Assembly: GCA_002633025.1 (NCBI GenBank) | Contig: NMRB01000055.1 | Span: 360,315 to 424,314 of the forward strand | DNA from: Notospermus geniculatus | Lineage: Eukaryota; Nemertea; Pilidiophora; Heteronemertea; Lineidae | Direction: 5' to 3' | DNA length: 64,000 nt | In this document: positions 21,747-34,619 of the stretch, piece after piece | How positions within the stretch are numbered: position 1 is the first letter of the stretch | Layout of the letters: each line of letters starts with the position of its first letter | Notes under the pieces: model-generated | Databases searched by the model: none | The model's input: the letters and a program-made list of their open reading frames with translations, nothing else | What the model was told of the DNA's origin: nothing | Translations under genes and position numbers: made by a program

Positions 21747-24514
21747 TGACACTTGATCCTTAAAATCGATCATAAATATTATTGTATTGATGCAGTTCCT
21801 GAATCTTGGAGCAAATGACAATACATTTTATGAAACATAAATATATTTCTATTTTTCCATGTGGATATATACAATAGTAAGGTATCTTTCGGATCGTAGT
21901 GATATATCCTACAGAAAATGGATCTGTCATTTCTTCAGATGGAACTCCAGGGATGGTTGTACTTCAGTATAAACCAAAGAAACTATCCACTCATGTCTGA
22001 TTTATAAACAGTCTTATGACAATTAGTGGTATACCATAGAGCTGCCCTCTAGTCTAAGTCGCAACTTAGATGTTCTGGACTCAGTGCTGCCTCCACCGTG
22101 ACTGCTGTCAGCTGATTTCGAGACCCTTCACATATTGTGCTAACTTGTCAGGTCAATCACGATAGCTTCCCCTTCCATGACCAGCCGGGCCTTTGTGTCT
22201 TGGTTGTTGAAGTTTCATCTTTAGGCAGCAACAACATGGAAGCACTCGTGGAGCATTTCCTTGGATAAACAGCTGATAATAAATGTGTCACCATCGTACA
22301 TGTACCCCGGTACGCGCAGCTTCAAATCGGTTTGGACAGGAAGAGCAAGTCTGCCCCCTGTGTTTGCAGGAATCAGAAGACCAAGACAATCTACCGAACA
22401 TGTTGATATTGAAGCCTGGATCAGAGTATCATTGTCACATTGTATTGTCTTCTTCATGTATATTATTACAGTTACCTGTGGAGAATACTCGCCTGTGATG
22501 AGGGAGGTCAAAAGTTGACCCTCCAAGAAGAAGTGCAGACCCTTCGCATCTGGACAACCTTCATGTTCCCACATTGAAGAACAAGGCATTTTTTGTTCAT
22601 CTGGTTGTTATCAAGAAGGCAGAGAGAAATTCGATTGGATACTGGCTCATGTAGGACAACAGGGCACAAGTCTAGCTTATAGTCATTTAGAATTACAGTA
22701 CAAATGTAGTGCATTGTCTTCTTTATGATAGTTATGGATCTCTAGGACCATATGGTGCAATCAACAATATGAATTCAGCTCATTCATGAAAACCGATACT
22801 GATGAAGCCATTCTTGACAGTGCTTCAAGACAGGGAAAAACTTACCGGTATTCAGCCTTGTTGTAACATGTTGAGCCCTTGTGTACAGTGTGGGTCAAAA
22901 GTTGTGCGAGAAGAGTCTTTGAAATGCTGATGTCTCTATTCAATTCATGTAGATCACGTAAATTAGAATTAGAAGTGTGGCTCTGCTCTTGGTCTGCCTT
23001 TGATTTTTGGTTTGATATTTATAGCAGTTAGTGTGAAATTTTGCATGTTTTTCTCGGTGTAAAGTGATGTAATGGAACTATTTCTTTCCCATGAAGTACC
23101 TATTTGACCCATCTCTCTTGATCAGGATACAACTCACGAGGTTCTTCTTTATTAACAACATTTGCCGCGGAATAAATACCAACTCTTTTTATTGCTAGGC
23201 TGCATGTACTGTTGCCACAGCAATTTGCAAGCATAATGGAACCTTCTGAAGTGCTGGTAATAGAGATGAATACCTTCCACTACTGCCAGTATCTGATCCA
23301 CCCTCCTACCTGAGAGAATTCTATGCATCTTGATGTCTCTGAAGTGTGATGATCAAGCAGGGTGCTCACCATTATTATTACAGTCACGCACGTCATGTGA
23401 TGTCCTCACTTGGGGTGGAAAATAGGGTTTAGCGAATGATAATTCCTAGAATCGGTTCATCCATTTCCGTACGGACAATGCAGGTTCATTTGAATGTGAG
23501 TCAAGAGGTTACCAAGAACATGATGTCGTCGCCACTGACATCCGCAGTTTCTGATGATGCGATATCATCTGGGACTGTGGTTGGCCACTCTTATCATGAA
23601 TCCACATGTCCCCAATGGAAATCATCACGTTTAAACTCACCGTATCGACACAATTTTCTGTCATGTTAGTGGCAAGATAAGGAAAGAAGATGAAAATTGA
23701 GTGAATTCAAAGCCTCTTTTTCCTGTTAAGTCTTGCAAGATTAAATCGAACGGAACGCTCCCTGCCTGTATCCTTCCTTAAAAGCTTGTGAAAAATGTTA
23801 TTCCAGTCATGTTTAATGTAAGCAGGCTGTTATTAGCTCTGTACTTTATTCAGGAGCGGCCTTCAGTGGCTCTCTGACTCTGACTAATCGACATGATCAA
23901 GTGAGCCGTTGAATCAGGTCTTTAGCGATTTCATCGCTCCCGGATTAATCAGTGTTGTGTTGTAACTCCTCTCACTTGATCTGCCGGTAATGGGTATGAT
24001 CTGACGTTACTCATTTTCATGTGAAGCTAAATTGAGGTGAATCCATCACAGGGTCAGGCAGTTGAGTTGTATTGATTTACCATCGCAATGATTGACCGAG
24101 AGTGTAATGGCTGAAGATTCTTTGTTGTGTGCATACACTCCATTGTCAGTGGTCAGTGCATCTCATGTGGACATAGAATGTATTTCATCTGCCTATCTCT
24201 AAGATCAGAAACGTATTTCTGCTTAGATGCACTCATGCATTTTGGGATGTATGCACATTAAGCCAGGGAACATTAACAACCTGACAACATTGACACACAT
24301 TATGGTTCCACAGAACTGGGTTGACGGCAACTTTGAACCACGCTGAAGAATCAAACAAAGTCAAAAGTTGGTAACTTCGCCAGAACACAGTACATCTTCT
24401 GGCTGATAAATGAGATTTTTCATGTTGTTCAGACCGCATTGTTCGTCAGTCACTACCTCGTTTCAAACTTCCTTACTGAGCACAAACTCAACTGGGTGTA
24501 GCCTCAAAATGTTA

Positions 24515-24800
24515 TACCCCCGTCACACTAGAGGAAGAATGAGTAGGAATGCCGTTGGAATGACAATTCGTAGTTTGTTCCTGGACATTCGAAGTTCATT
24601 CTAAAAATTCTGACTGCATTCCTAATGTTCTGGCCCATTCCTGTGGTCTGTCAGATTGTCTTGGACACGTTCGAAATTATCGAGGTGCATTCCAAGTATC
24701 ATTCAAAGCTCTCCCTAATCCGGCTCGAATTTTGCAAACTTTCTCATTCCGGCTGGTTCTGCTCGATTCCTGCTGATTCGAACTAAGTGTGACGGGGGTA
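24515..24800. mobile_element. PIF/Harbinger-like MITE, 286 bp, TTA target duplication
   Basis: Begins TACCCCCGTCACACT (24515-24529) and ends with its exact reverse complement AGTGTGACGGGGGTA (24786-24800). The direct flanks are TTA (24512-24514) and TTA (24801-24803), the 3-bp target duplication typical of PIF/Harbinger transposons. The interior is non-coding, so the element is non-autonomous. Confidence 0.8.
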
Positions 24801-27800
24801 TTAGTGTTATGTACAGATTCTTCCATCTGTGTTGAATTCAGCAATGTTTAATGGCAAAGATGCCATTTCCAACTTAGAATCAGCGGAAATATATCACAGG
24901 ATATCTGATGTGATACCTTTTGTTCAATTTTCAGGGTCTACCATTAAGCCTAACAAAACAAATTCAGGGCAACAAGCAACATGATTGTTCGTTAGACAAA
25001 TATAAATGATCCGTGATATCGAACATCTGAAGATCACTTCTGTTCTGTCACTCTCTCACCAATCATGTTCTCTCTGTCACTCTGTCTATACATCTTTCAA
25101 TTCAGGGAATGAATAACATGCATGTACTTACTCATATTTGATGATGATATTTTATAAGAAAATGGGTTTCGGTTGTAACTCCTCAATTCCTGTGTAAATA
25201 GTGTCTAAAGATTCGTTTGTTTTTTCTATCTGATGAAATGGACGATACTGAACACGTCACTGTATTTGTGTACTTTTACTTCGGGCATAATAAGATGACT
25301 TAAGTTGCTTTGGTGATCACCTGGGTGTGATTTCGAACAGCAGAAGAATAAGCAATGTACCCGGTAATCGATAAGATTTGGTCAGGGTATTTTCAATCCA
25401 CAGTGTTGAATTGCCAAATTCAACGAGTTGAAGTCTGCCAGCTACAGTTTAATCACTGTTTGTAAGGGTTGCAGGAATTCCTCAGAAATGTTTGAGAGTT
25501 CACGCTGAATATGGATGAGAATTGTCCCGAGGCCAAGATTTCCTCGGTTGCCAATGAAACATGCCTCAAAATTTAGTGGGAGTGAATTTTGAGAAGGGTT
25601 TAACACAATTTGTAAAATACCATAATTCACGGGACTAGGCTCTAGGCCTAGGCTACAATGTAGGACAAGGCAGTGGCAGATCATCACGGAATAAATTCCG
25701 AACAAGTGTTTCTTATTCTTCTACAGGGTGTCTCAAATTCTTGAAATATCGCATAAAGATATTAAGTGATTACTCGTGCTTTACTTATTGTATATTCCGT
25801 ACATGTATATGAAGTTGTTCCGTTATATTGTTTTATTTTGTTTATGCCTGTAAATAATATTGATTGGAGTTCGATTAAGTAATGTCCAATGCACCTTCGC
25901 ACAGTTAATTCACCTATCACAAATATTTAATTTTGCACCCATTTATTTCCTACCCTGAAATATCTCATGTGATGTGTTGTTCAGACGATGCTAAGTATGC
26001 GTTTTGCTCAGGCACTTTGATTTGAAAGGGGTTAGTCTGAATCAACTTTCAGCATTTACCACCGGTGGATTGTCACCAGGAGAGCTATTCAGCACGCTTG
26101 TAATTTGTTCCATCCTAAGTGTGATTTACATCTATGCAAGGCAAGAAGGTCTCCTTTGCTGTGCAGGCAAAAATATTACCATAGTGTCAGTGGAGTTGAT
26201 TAAAGGCATCGGTCTAATCCATGAAGCAGAATATCTTGACTCATTCGGTACAGAATCCAGTCAACAGACGTCATCTTTTGTGTGAATTTTCTCTCCACTT
26301 GTAAGGTGAATTATGAAGCATGTTCCATTATCTGGATGATATTCCTTCGAAGTTGCTTCAAAGAAGTTTGAAAATTTGCAGTCTGCCACGTAAAATGAAT
26401 GTGCTGAGGCACATATGTATAGGGAATGTGAAGCAAGCTCAATATTTCTGATCCCAGTGTCAGGTGTACTCTGGGTTGTTCTCTTATTTGCTTTGTGTGA
26501 AATTTGATCAAAAATTAAGTGATTGATATGCCCCTTTACTCGCTTGGGTTAATAAGTTCTATGTACGTCGCTCTATCCTGTACCAAAGTGCCCTTAGGCT
26601 GGATAGACCTTTGAGAGTATGTGGAATGCTTTGAGCATTGAGATGTGTAATTTGGTTCTAAACCAATGCTCATGGGTCCTGTTGATGAAATATTCATTGG
26701 ATGTGTTTCAGTATCGCAATTTCATGAATTAAGTAGACTATCTACCCATTGGCATTACTTCCACATTCGTGTGCTATGTTGCAGTTCCTTTCTTTAACCC
26801 TTTCACAGCAGGAAGTTACATGTCATGGAAACTCTGATGTCTGAAGAAACTAGAGTGTAAAAAAAACACTGCTATTGTGTAAATGGACTTCTGAAATAGT
26901 CTACTGTAAACCGTGAAATTTTCGCGTGCGTTTTATTTTTGCAATNGCTGGTTCTTTATCAATTGGTGGTGTCTTCATTTGAATTGATATAATTCTAGGT
27001 AATCTGGCATGCAAGGCTTAATGTGCTGATGAATAGGACAGCCTGCTGATGGTTGCGTGGCATTCTCTCCAACAAACAGCCTCCTTTCTTATAACACATA
27101 AAAGGTTTGTGTGATTTCATGGATTTCACACCCCATCATCTTGAGTGGTATATGAATCCTGTTCGTGCCTACATCCTTCATTCCACCCATCATAGAATCA
27201 ATTCATGCTTAGTTTGACAACGCCATCAAAAATTTATGAGCAATAGTCACTGGGGCGAGGGTAACGGGCTAGTCGTCAGATTTTACTTCTTTGACACTGG
27301 TTACCTTGACAACCAGAGAAGCTTTCCTTTCACAGGTACCAATTCAGACTTGGTATCCTGCGCCAATGCTTCTTGTCACTGACTGTCCTTGGTATTCAGT
27401 TTGCAATTATTGATGGGAGGTGATGCATATAAATAAGGCCATGGATTAGGTGTCGCTGCTGTAGAAATGTATTGAAAACCGTTCAGGGTTGGTCCCATGT
27501 TAATTTCTCATTGAAAAGAATTGTATTGTTCAGGACTGCTTTTGGAGTGGTGCCACCTATTGGTGTGGTCTCTCATTATTATGCTGCAGGATGGTCGGAG
27601 AATCTCATTAAAAATGGATAAACTCTTATTCAAAATCCTGTATCTGCCCCTACTTTATCAATAATTTGCCCCCCCCCCCAACAAAAGGTTCAAAGGTAAA
27701 ACTTACAATACTGCAATATATACTGTATATTTATTCAAGGCACTTAAAAAATACATGGGTGTATCTAAAATTAAATCAACATGTATGTACATATGAGAAA

Positions 27801-27962
27801 TCTGAAAACAAACAAAATATTTGGAAAATCCGTTATTATTTCTACTCCAAGAACAGCTTGCCTGCGAAACAGATGAACAAATGGCGTAAGGGATTTCCTG
27901 TTATTTTGAAGATGATTCAGTACAACAGCAATGAATTTCATGGCAAGTACGACAAACATGTA

Positions 27963-28121
27963 CAGTGGAACCTCTATTAAGGACACCTCTTGGACTGACA
28001 AATGCTGTCCTGATTATAGAGGTCAAAATGAATAGAAACGGTCAATTTGGGATTGAACTTTGGTGTCCTTAATAGAGAGGTGTCCTGCTGGCAGAGGTGT
28101 CCGTTAAGGGAGGCTCCACTG
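27963..28121. mobile_element. Tc1/mariner-type MITE, 159 bp, TA target duplication
   Basis: The left end CAGTGGAACCTCTATTAAGG and the right end, read in reverse as CAGTGGAGCCTCCCTTAACG, form long imperfect terminal inverted repeats. Both ends are flanked by TA (27961-27962 and 28122-28123). The CCTCTATTAAGGACACCTC motif also recurs near each end. No coding capacity. A decayed relative appears at about 48353-48516. Confidence 0.78.
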
Positions 28122-28546
28122 TACATGTAGTTCGATTTCTTAATCTGACAAGGAAACATAGTGTAATAGCCTTGAAGCACTTGGCAGAATCATAAACCAA
28201 ATTAGTGACGTATATGTACGGTGTGTAATTTATGATATTACAAAACAAATTCCTCTAATGATTTTTCATACAAAGATGATGTTAACTTGGATGAATAACA
28301 ATTACATGTATACCACTTAATCTAAAGCAGCCACTAGAGTGATAATTGAACAAAAAAATATATGAAATTCGCAAAAACATGTATAAACAAAATGTTACAA
28401 ATACTGTTTGTAATATTCAGTCAAAACCTTTTGACCCAATCTTACTTAAATCTAAAAATCCCACAAACCAATCAAAACCAAATCTTTCTTTTTCTCCTCA
28501 AAACGAAGGTAGAGAACACAATGCTACATACCAACAGCAATCAACA

Positions 28547-28679
28547 GGGAGTTTGAGATCAGCTTATCACGAATCCTTAATACGTATACGGATAGAATTC
28601 GGTACAAAGAGGACAAGTTGTACATTTCGATCCTTATGCGTATAAGGATACGTGATAAGTCGCTGATCTCAAACTCCCT
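28547..28679. mobile_element. Foldback/MITE element, about 133 bp
   Basis: AGGGAGTTTGAGATCAGC at 28547 is matched by GCTGATCTCAAACTCCCT ending at 28679. The arms continue imperfectly inward (TTATCACGAATCCTTA against GATAAGT and GGATACGTGA). The whole unit can fold into one long hairpin. I see no convincing target duplication. Confidence 0.65.
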
Positions 28680-29131
28680 AATCACTGGTAAATTCTTAAC
28701 GCAAAGGAGGATTCTCCTCGGTCAGTTCATTGCAAGGACAATTCACACAAAGGACAGTGCATATCAAGGACAATTCGTATCTGACAATTGGTACCGTCCT
28801 AGGACAAGTCTTCCCCGGACCATTCGTACCTGGGATAATTTGCACCTTCAAAACTCCAACTTCTGGCGGCATATCAGCCACACTGCAGTTCATGATCAGA
28901 GACAGGCTATGCTACTGAAGCATCTACTTGTTGGGACCTATTTCGCATATTGAATAGGTCTACGCATCAGCAGAAGGTCTGTGGTGGGTGACCAGCGCCA
29001 TTAAAGTGATGCATTACCAAGTCTTTAGCAGGCCCTTGATTAATTGGTCAAAGATGCTTTGTAACCTATTATCAGCATCAAAGGCGCCACATTCCCTGAA
29101 ACTTTTAATCTTGGAAGTTGGTGCCTAGGAC

Positions 29132-30569
29132 TCAGTGCAACAGAAAGTCTGTGGGGAAAGCTCCTTCACCCCGATGCGTGGCTGCCTTCCGGACCTGTGG
29201 TGAAATCGGTCCAGCAAGTCTCGTGATAGGAATTTGTTTTTTCTGTACTTGTGCTTTAATTGCTTCCTTGGCTTTTTCTGCTTCTTGAAGTTTCACTGTC
29301 GCCTCCTGAAAGATATCAAACACATGTTATTCGTCTATGAAGAGGCTCTTGAAGAGAGACAACGATTCGGATAGAGAATTAGCATTTTGAGTTGAATGAG
29401 ACCAGGCTGGAGGATGTGTACAAATGACAATGACACTGGACAATGACACTCTATTGTCCATTGGAAGTTGCAAAAATGTTGCCCATAGGTCCAAAACTAG
29501 TTGAAAAGACATTGGCAAAACTGGGACAAAGTACAGTAGTGGAAAACTGGTGTTAAACTTTCCCAGCTGGGACAGGAGACATCTACCTGACTTGATCAAG
29601 TCATTCAACCTATTCAACCTCACCTGCAGGCGTTCATCAGCAGCTTGCCTATCAAGTTCCAATTTCTCCAAGCGTAATCTTTCTTGCTCCAAGACCGCTT
29701 CCTGCTCCTTGCGTATCTGACGTTCTTTCTCAAGCATGGTTTCCTGTTCTTGGTGGCTTTGCTCAAGTTCAGCCCTTCTCTGTTTCTCCTTCTCAATCTC
29801 TTCCTCCTGGTCAGCCTTCAATCGCTCCAACTCAGCTCGTGTCCGTTGCTCTTCTTCTAAAAGTCTGCAAGTGAACAGAATACCAGGGGTGTGTCAGAGT
29901 ATGCAAACTGGTGGGGGAGGTGCAAATACTACACAAGCATCTGACCAAAACAATGAAACATACATGTACAGCATAATCAACTTACTGTTCTTTCAATGCC
30001 CTCACCACCTCCTCATCTTTCTTTGCCTGTCTCTCATCCTCCAACATTTTCTGTAACTTTAACTGCATCTCTTCCAGCTCCTTCCTCCTCTGCTCCTCAG
30101 CTTCACGGAGTGCGAGTTCTTCTTCATACTTTGCCTGCGCATCAGCGATTTCCTGAAAATGAAGAAACACATCAATGTTCATCATCAGCATCACCATCAT
30201 CATCAACATCACGGTCGAACTACGGTAGTCCTTTGGCATTTTTTCAGGTGAATTCCTTTTCGTACCGGTATCTCAAGTTTCAACTTCAGTGAGTTCTTAA
30301 ACACTCTTGCCATCAACCTGTTGTGATATTGTTAAACAGACAGGATTAGGTTTAATGGGATACATGTATTCCTTTCCCAAAGCAACTAACCTTTTTCTGG
30401 GCCTCTAGTTCCTCTGCCTGGGTTCTCAACCTTTGTTCGATTTCCTCTTTCCTCTCAGCCTCAATCAGTAGTAACATCCTTTTCTCAGTACGAGCAGCTC
30501 GGCGTTTTTCTAACATACATTTCTGGTATGGGGCTTCCCTGTTAGTGTGGCTAATGGCATCTTGTAATG
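29132..30569 (-). CDS. SWAP70: SWAP-70 coiled-coil and C-terminal exons
   Basis: Four exons rich in Glu, Lys, Arg and Gln. LQKMLEDERQAKKDEEVVRA and LLEEEQRTRAELERLKADQ match human [20 protein letters not shown] and LLEEESSKRAELEKW. The last exon is EATVKLQEAEKAKEAIKAQV, then RLAGPISPQVRKAATHRGEG, ending DFLLH. This short tail resembles neither vertebrate paralogue closely, although THRG recalls the DEF6 end. Confidence 0.92.
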
Positions 30570-33178
30570 CTAAAAATCATATAAATACAGGATGACCTCA
30601 AGATCTCATTGACAGAGATCATTCCATGTTAATATTTTGGCCATACAAGATTTGCCAGATCAAGACCCTCATCATGGTGAGTCTAGTGTATTGGAATTGG
30701 TGACTCGTGGACACAACATACTCTTTCCTCCTAACCATGAAAATTGAAAAAATTGGAGTGAATATTAGTAAGTTCAAATGGCATACCAGTGACCCATTCA
30801 TTTTTTGTCTTAAGATCCTTGGCACCCATCTCAAATGAGCGACTCTCTGTGCACAGCAGGAAACGATTGTGTCTCCCGACATTTCTGTCTGGTAATACCT
30901 GAAAAGTAAATGAAGTTAAGTAGAAAAAGTGCTCTAAATCTATGCGTGTTTTTTTTGTAGATTTTACCAAGATTTTTCTCAATCTCCTAATCTGAAATTG
31001 ACAATGATGATAGACCTACATTCTGATGTTGTGCAACAGTTACTGGTTCCACCTTAACATGACTCAGTGTGGAAGTATACCCGAAGCCTTGTGTACTTCC
31101 TTACCTCAATCTTACATGTTGATAGAATGGGTATTTCCCCTTTAGTTTCCCTCTGGTCCTCCCCAGTGTAATAACTCAATGAGTTAGGGGTCAAGACGAA
31201 CCAGCGTTCTTTCCAGTTGCTTACAAGCTGACCTTTCTTCATCAACCAGCCCTACAATAATAAAGAAACAGTTACTTTCCATTTGCTTTGCTCTGAAATG
31301 ATCGACTTGACATCTTCACATTTGTTGTGACTTAACACAGCAAACTGAACACTGATAAAGAATGATTCGTTGACAAGGAGACAAGAGATCTCAACTGAAG
31401 CCATCAATCAGTATTGTTGCATTGAGAGAGATGATGCCTGCTCCAGGTATTTCCCCTTTAACAGTTTGAAGTTGGATGATATTTCTTGAAAGGTTTGGCA
31501 TACAAGGCTCGATATTACACCACTTTCTCTTTTACTTACTCGTTTTATCACATCATCGATTATCTCACGATGTAGATCATCAACAATTTGAGACACGTCA
31601 CTTAATTCCACATCCTGCAGATATCCAACCTCTAAAATATCTAAAAACAGCTGAAAACTACACATCTTGGGTGTGTGATTGGTTGAATCACTTCCAGAAC
31701 GGCTCCGGACATCTGACAAGTTCTGGCTGTCCCAAACTCTCCCAAGCGAAAGCATCAGCTTCTGATACAACAATTCAACCTCCTCAAAGTCTATTCCCAA
31801 TGGCAGAATCAACTCATTTTTCTTGTCACACTCCACTAGAAAATTAAACACTTTCCACAGTTTAAATGCATTCTGATCTTGAATTTTCATCAACTCTTTG
31901 TCTTTGTTGCGGTACTTCCTTGCACACAGCATCCAGCAGACGTCATCAACTCTGCTGTAGTTAACCTGTGCAGATTTTATGTCCACTGCATCGAAAACAA
32001 CCATTTGTAAGAATTCAAGGTAATCTTTGAATGAGACTGAGGAAGGTTTGACGTAGATTTCAAGTTGTTCTTCAGCCCCAGTGTAGCCGAGTGAGTTTGC
32101 GATGTTGTGCGTAAGGACCTGCAAAAAAAGGAACGTTGACAGTGCTGTAGGCCTACTCTGCGCTGAATACAAAAATGCAAAAAAATTGTAGATGTTACGA
32201 ATCGTTGGTAAAGGTAAATTATTGGGATCAAAGAAGATTTTTTACCCTTCATAGACCCTTCCTAGATTCAGAATCAGAGGGGAATTGCAGTAGGCCTACA
32301 TTATTATTATACCAGTGGGGCGGCACAGCCTACTGTCAAGTCCAAGAACAGCACGACAATAAGTGTGTATTCATCAAAATACTTCAGTAAGATTTTACAA
32401 AATCTTTCATGTTGCTTCATCATTCTTTCTTTCATTTTTCCAAACATCATCAAAAATTTCAGCCCTACAGATAAAATGTCTCCAGTGATCTGAGGGGTGT
32501 TTCAATTCACCACCACCACCACCACCACCATCATCAACATCAACATCATACAATCAAAGCCCTCATTCAGTTATATCATGCAGTTACACCTGCCAAGTGG
32601 AAACAGCAAAACTATAACGAAAAGGACAACAACTATGGCACGGGTCCTCATTAAAAAAAATTCATGAAAAATCATCTACAAAAATGCATGTTGACAAGAA
32701 GGAAGGCATGACCAAATGCATGTTGTACAATATGCATTCAGAGATATCTCTATACAGGGAAGTAAACTTGAATAACAGTTATACCAAAAATCATGTCAAT
32801 GACCCATTGTATCACACTAGGACAACTATCAAAAATTTCAAGACAAGACACAACGTGTAGGCCTACCTGGAAGCCATTTTTCACGCTATCGAAAGTGTGA
32901 AAATCTTTAATTTGATGATTGTTAGCTTGGAAAAGCGGGAAGAAACCCAGACGTTTTGACCAGTCATCTACACTAACCCAAGGTGCGATTGCCAATTACA
33001 ATCAAATCTTATTTTAATGTATTTTAAAGTGAACAATCCCTTAAAAAAGCAACTTTTTGAAAACTGCAAGAAATCTACTTACCTTGAGTTGGGTTTTGGG
33101 CACAAGCCCCAACCCCTGTTCATCCAAAGCATTAAAACCATGCCAAATAGATTTTCTCTTCTCCAAAAATGCTGCCAT
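29132..33178 (-). CDS. SWAP70: SWAP-70/DEF6 family PH-domain signalling protein (8 exons, complete)
   Basis: Exons in transcription order: 33178-33083, 32118-31540, 31251-31105, 30898-30787, 30569-30391, 30152-29986, 29864-29624, 29305-29132 (TGA). All junctions are GT-AG and phases agree, giving 564 aa against 585 in human SWAP70 and 631 in DEF6. Order: N-terminal EF-hand-like helices (1-225), PH domain (about 226-315), then a long charged coiled coil to about 535. The start at 33178 gives MAAFLEKRKSIWHGFNALD, aligned residue for residue with the human start. Vertebrate SWAP-70/DEF6 bind PIP3, act on Rac-family GTPases and bundle actin. This gene is probably the single pre-duplication orthologue. 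In-frame ATGs upstream (for example at 33196) are less likely starts by alignment. Confidence 0.95.
30787..31251 (-). CDS. SWAP70: SWAP-70 PH-domain exons (31251-31105 and 30898-30787)
   Basis: The first exon reads GWLMKKGQLVSNWKERWFVL, then TPNSLSYYTGED and KGEIPILSTCKIE. The second reads VLPDRNVGRHNRFLLCTESR, then SFEMGAKDLKTKNEWVT. The KKG, WKERWFVL and NEW landmarks are the usual PH-domain strand and helix signatures; the basic residues near the first strands match the phosphoinositide-binding face. Confidence 0.94.
31540..33178 (-). CDS. SWAP70: SWAP-70 N-terminal exons, EF-hand-like region
   Basis: Exon 1 (33178-33083) encodes 32 residues ending KTQLK. Exon 2 (32118-31540) is one 579-nt exon starting VLTHNIANSLGY and including DDVCWMLCARKY, FKLWKVFNFLVE and IIDDVIKR. 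These correspond to human KVLSHNL, MCWTLCVKK, FKIWVIFNFLSE and LILDVLKQ. Exon 2 holds the whole region between the first residues and the PH domain, so introns present in vertebrate genes are absent here or were gained there. Confidence 0.94.
32508..32549 (+). repeat. CAC/CAT microsatellite
   Basis: A run of CAC triplets passing into CAT and CAA triplets in the first SWAP-70 intron. Similar ATC runs lie at 3366-3382 and about 30177-30210. Confidence 0.85.
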
Positions 33179-34434
33179 TTTCGCAGAATTTTCCATACTA
33201 ACGTTATTCAGGTTCATATCTGTAGAATTAGTATCGGATGTACATGAAAGTCCCACAGCACAAATTATTTCCTTTAGAACCCAGTTCTATTGAATATCAT
33301 GAATGACCCAATAGGCCTTAAGAGCCCTAAATGTGTCATCCAACCTTTCCCCCAGTGGGTGTGTTCTATTGTACATGTATGAGTTATCTGACAATATTGA
33401 TATCAAATGAGGGGAGAGGTTGATCAGGTTTTCATTGTGATATCCGCAAAAGATTATATACGATTTACTACCTATCCTGTATATAACAACGAGAATGTAT
33501 GAAATGAGTTCAAGATTACAAGAGGCCTGATTCAGTGGTTAACTTTAATTTGATGACGAACGAAGATTCTGTGATGATTTCATAACATATTAGTGAATAA
33601 TAATGGGATTTATATTTGTATGAAAGCTTTGGGTCGGGGACATTGGGCCATTGAACTCATTGAACTAAAACATTTTGATATCGCAATACAATGACGACCT
33701 TGAATGACCTGAAATACGAAGTAGCCATATATGGACATATGTGGGTGCATCAGTCAATTACAAAGTTAAAACTCTCTTAAGGAATGTTTTATATGAAAGA
33801 TAAGCATTGAAATACATGTTGTTTTGAGACCGATTTTGAAGGTTTTAGGCAAACTGGACAAAGCATTCCCTACTGGCAATCTGTGTTGGAATCATATTTG
33901 GTGAGAATACAGAATTGCAAGGGGATACTGATTGACAATTCAGTGCTTCTCAAAACAGCAATAAAGAAATGAGCAAACATTTGAAAGTCTAAATGCTTTG
34001 CTTCAGTTTTGAAGAGGGTCCTTCATTTGAACAGCGGAAAGAAAGTTAAACTCCAGTTTACATTCATTCACCTTATGAGAACTCTGGATTCTGAGGATAG
34101 CTAGTGGAGTAATAGGTCAAAATCTTGAATGATGTCTCCTTCTATCCTCCCCAGAGCTATCAGAGAAATTTCAGATCAATTCCTCCAGTGATTCCTCAGT
34201 TATCATCTGGATGCGAAATTCAAAATGGCTACCGTGGCAGCCATCTTGATGATGGAGCAATAGCCCAAGTTTTCAATTGGTGTCTTCCTCCACCCGCCCT
34301 CTACCTGTCACAGCTTACTTTCTGACCAATTCTCTTAGCAGTTCTTCAGTTATCGTCGAGATATGAAATGGGCTTTGCCAAAAAAATTGGACTGTTCATG
34401 AAATCAACATTATTATCGATTCTACCAAAGATAG

Positions 34435-34619
34435 CAGGCGCGGATCCAGAGGGGGGCGCGCACTCGGCGCACGCCCCCCCCCCCGCCTTTTGGCCAAAGA
34501 ATCTGTAAAATTGACCGTGAAATTATGAAATTTGGAGCAAATCATTTAAATTCACCGCAGATTTCAATGTTTCTAGCACAGTGCGCCCCCTCTTTTCTGA
34601 AATTGTGGATCCACCCCTG
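34435..34619. mobile_element. GC-rich terminal-repeat element with GGATCC ends
   Basis: The left end CAGGCGCGGATCCAG and the right end, in reverse CAGGGGTGGATCCAC, match at 12 of 15 bases, and the next stretch (AGAGGGGGGCGC) is also mirrored imperfectly (GCGCCCCCTCTT). The shape suggests a decayed hAT-like MITE. No clear target duplication. Confidence 0.5.

Larger units (their letters stand above)
21747..29131. other. Convergent non-coding gap between ABHD17 and SWAP-70
   Basis: No exon of a recognisable family is visible. The left part presumably holds the ABHD17 3' UTR (AATAAA at 23171-23176 and 25690-25695 are candidates). The right part may hold the SWAP-70 3' UTR on the minus strand (TTTATT at 27729-27734 reads as AATAAA). 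Small DNA transposons sit at 24515-24800, 27963-28121 and 28547-28679. There is a poly-C run near 27669 and a single N at 26946 with no obvious flanking duplication. Confidence 0.6.

Noticed and set aside
26004-26285. 93-codon frame in the ABHD17/SWAP-70 gap
   Set aside because: No homology I recognise, AT-rich codon use and no splice signals in a sensible place.
32750-32995. 81-codon minus-strand frame between SWAP-70 exons 1 and 2
   Set aside because: SWAP-70 exons 1 and 2 join directly in phase and align with the human protein without a gap, so an exon here is not needed.
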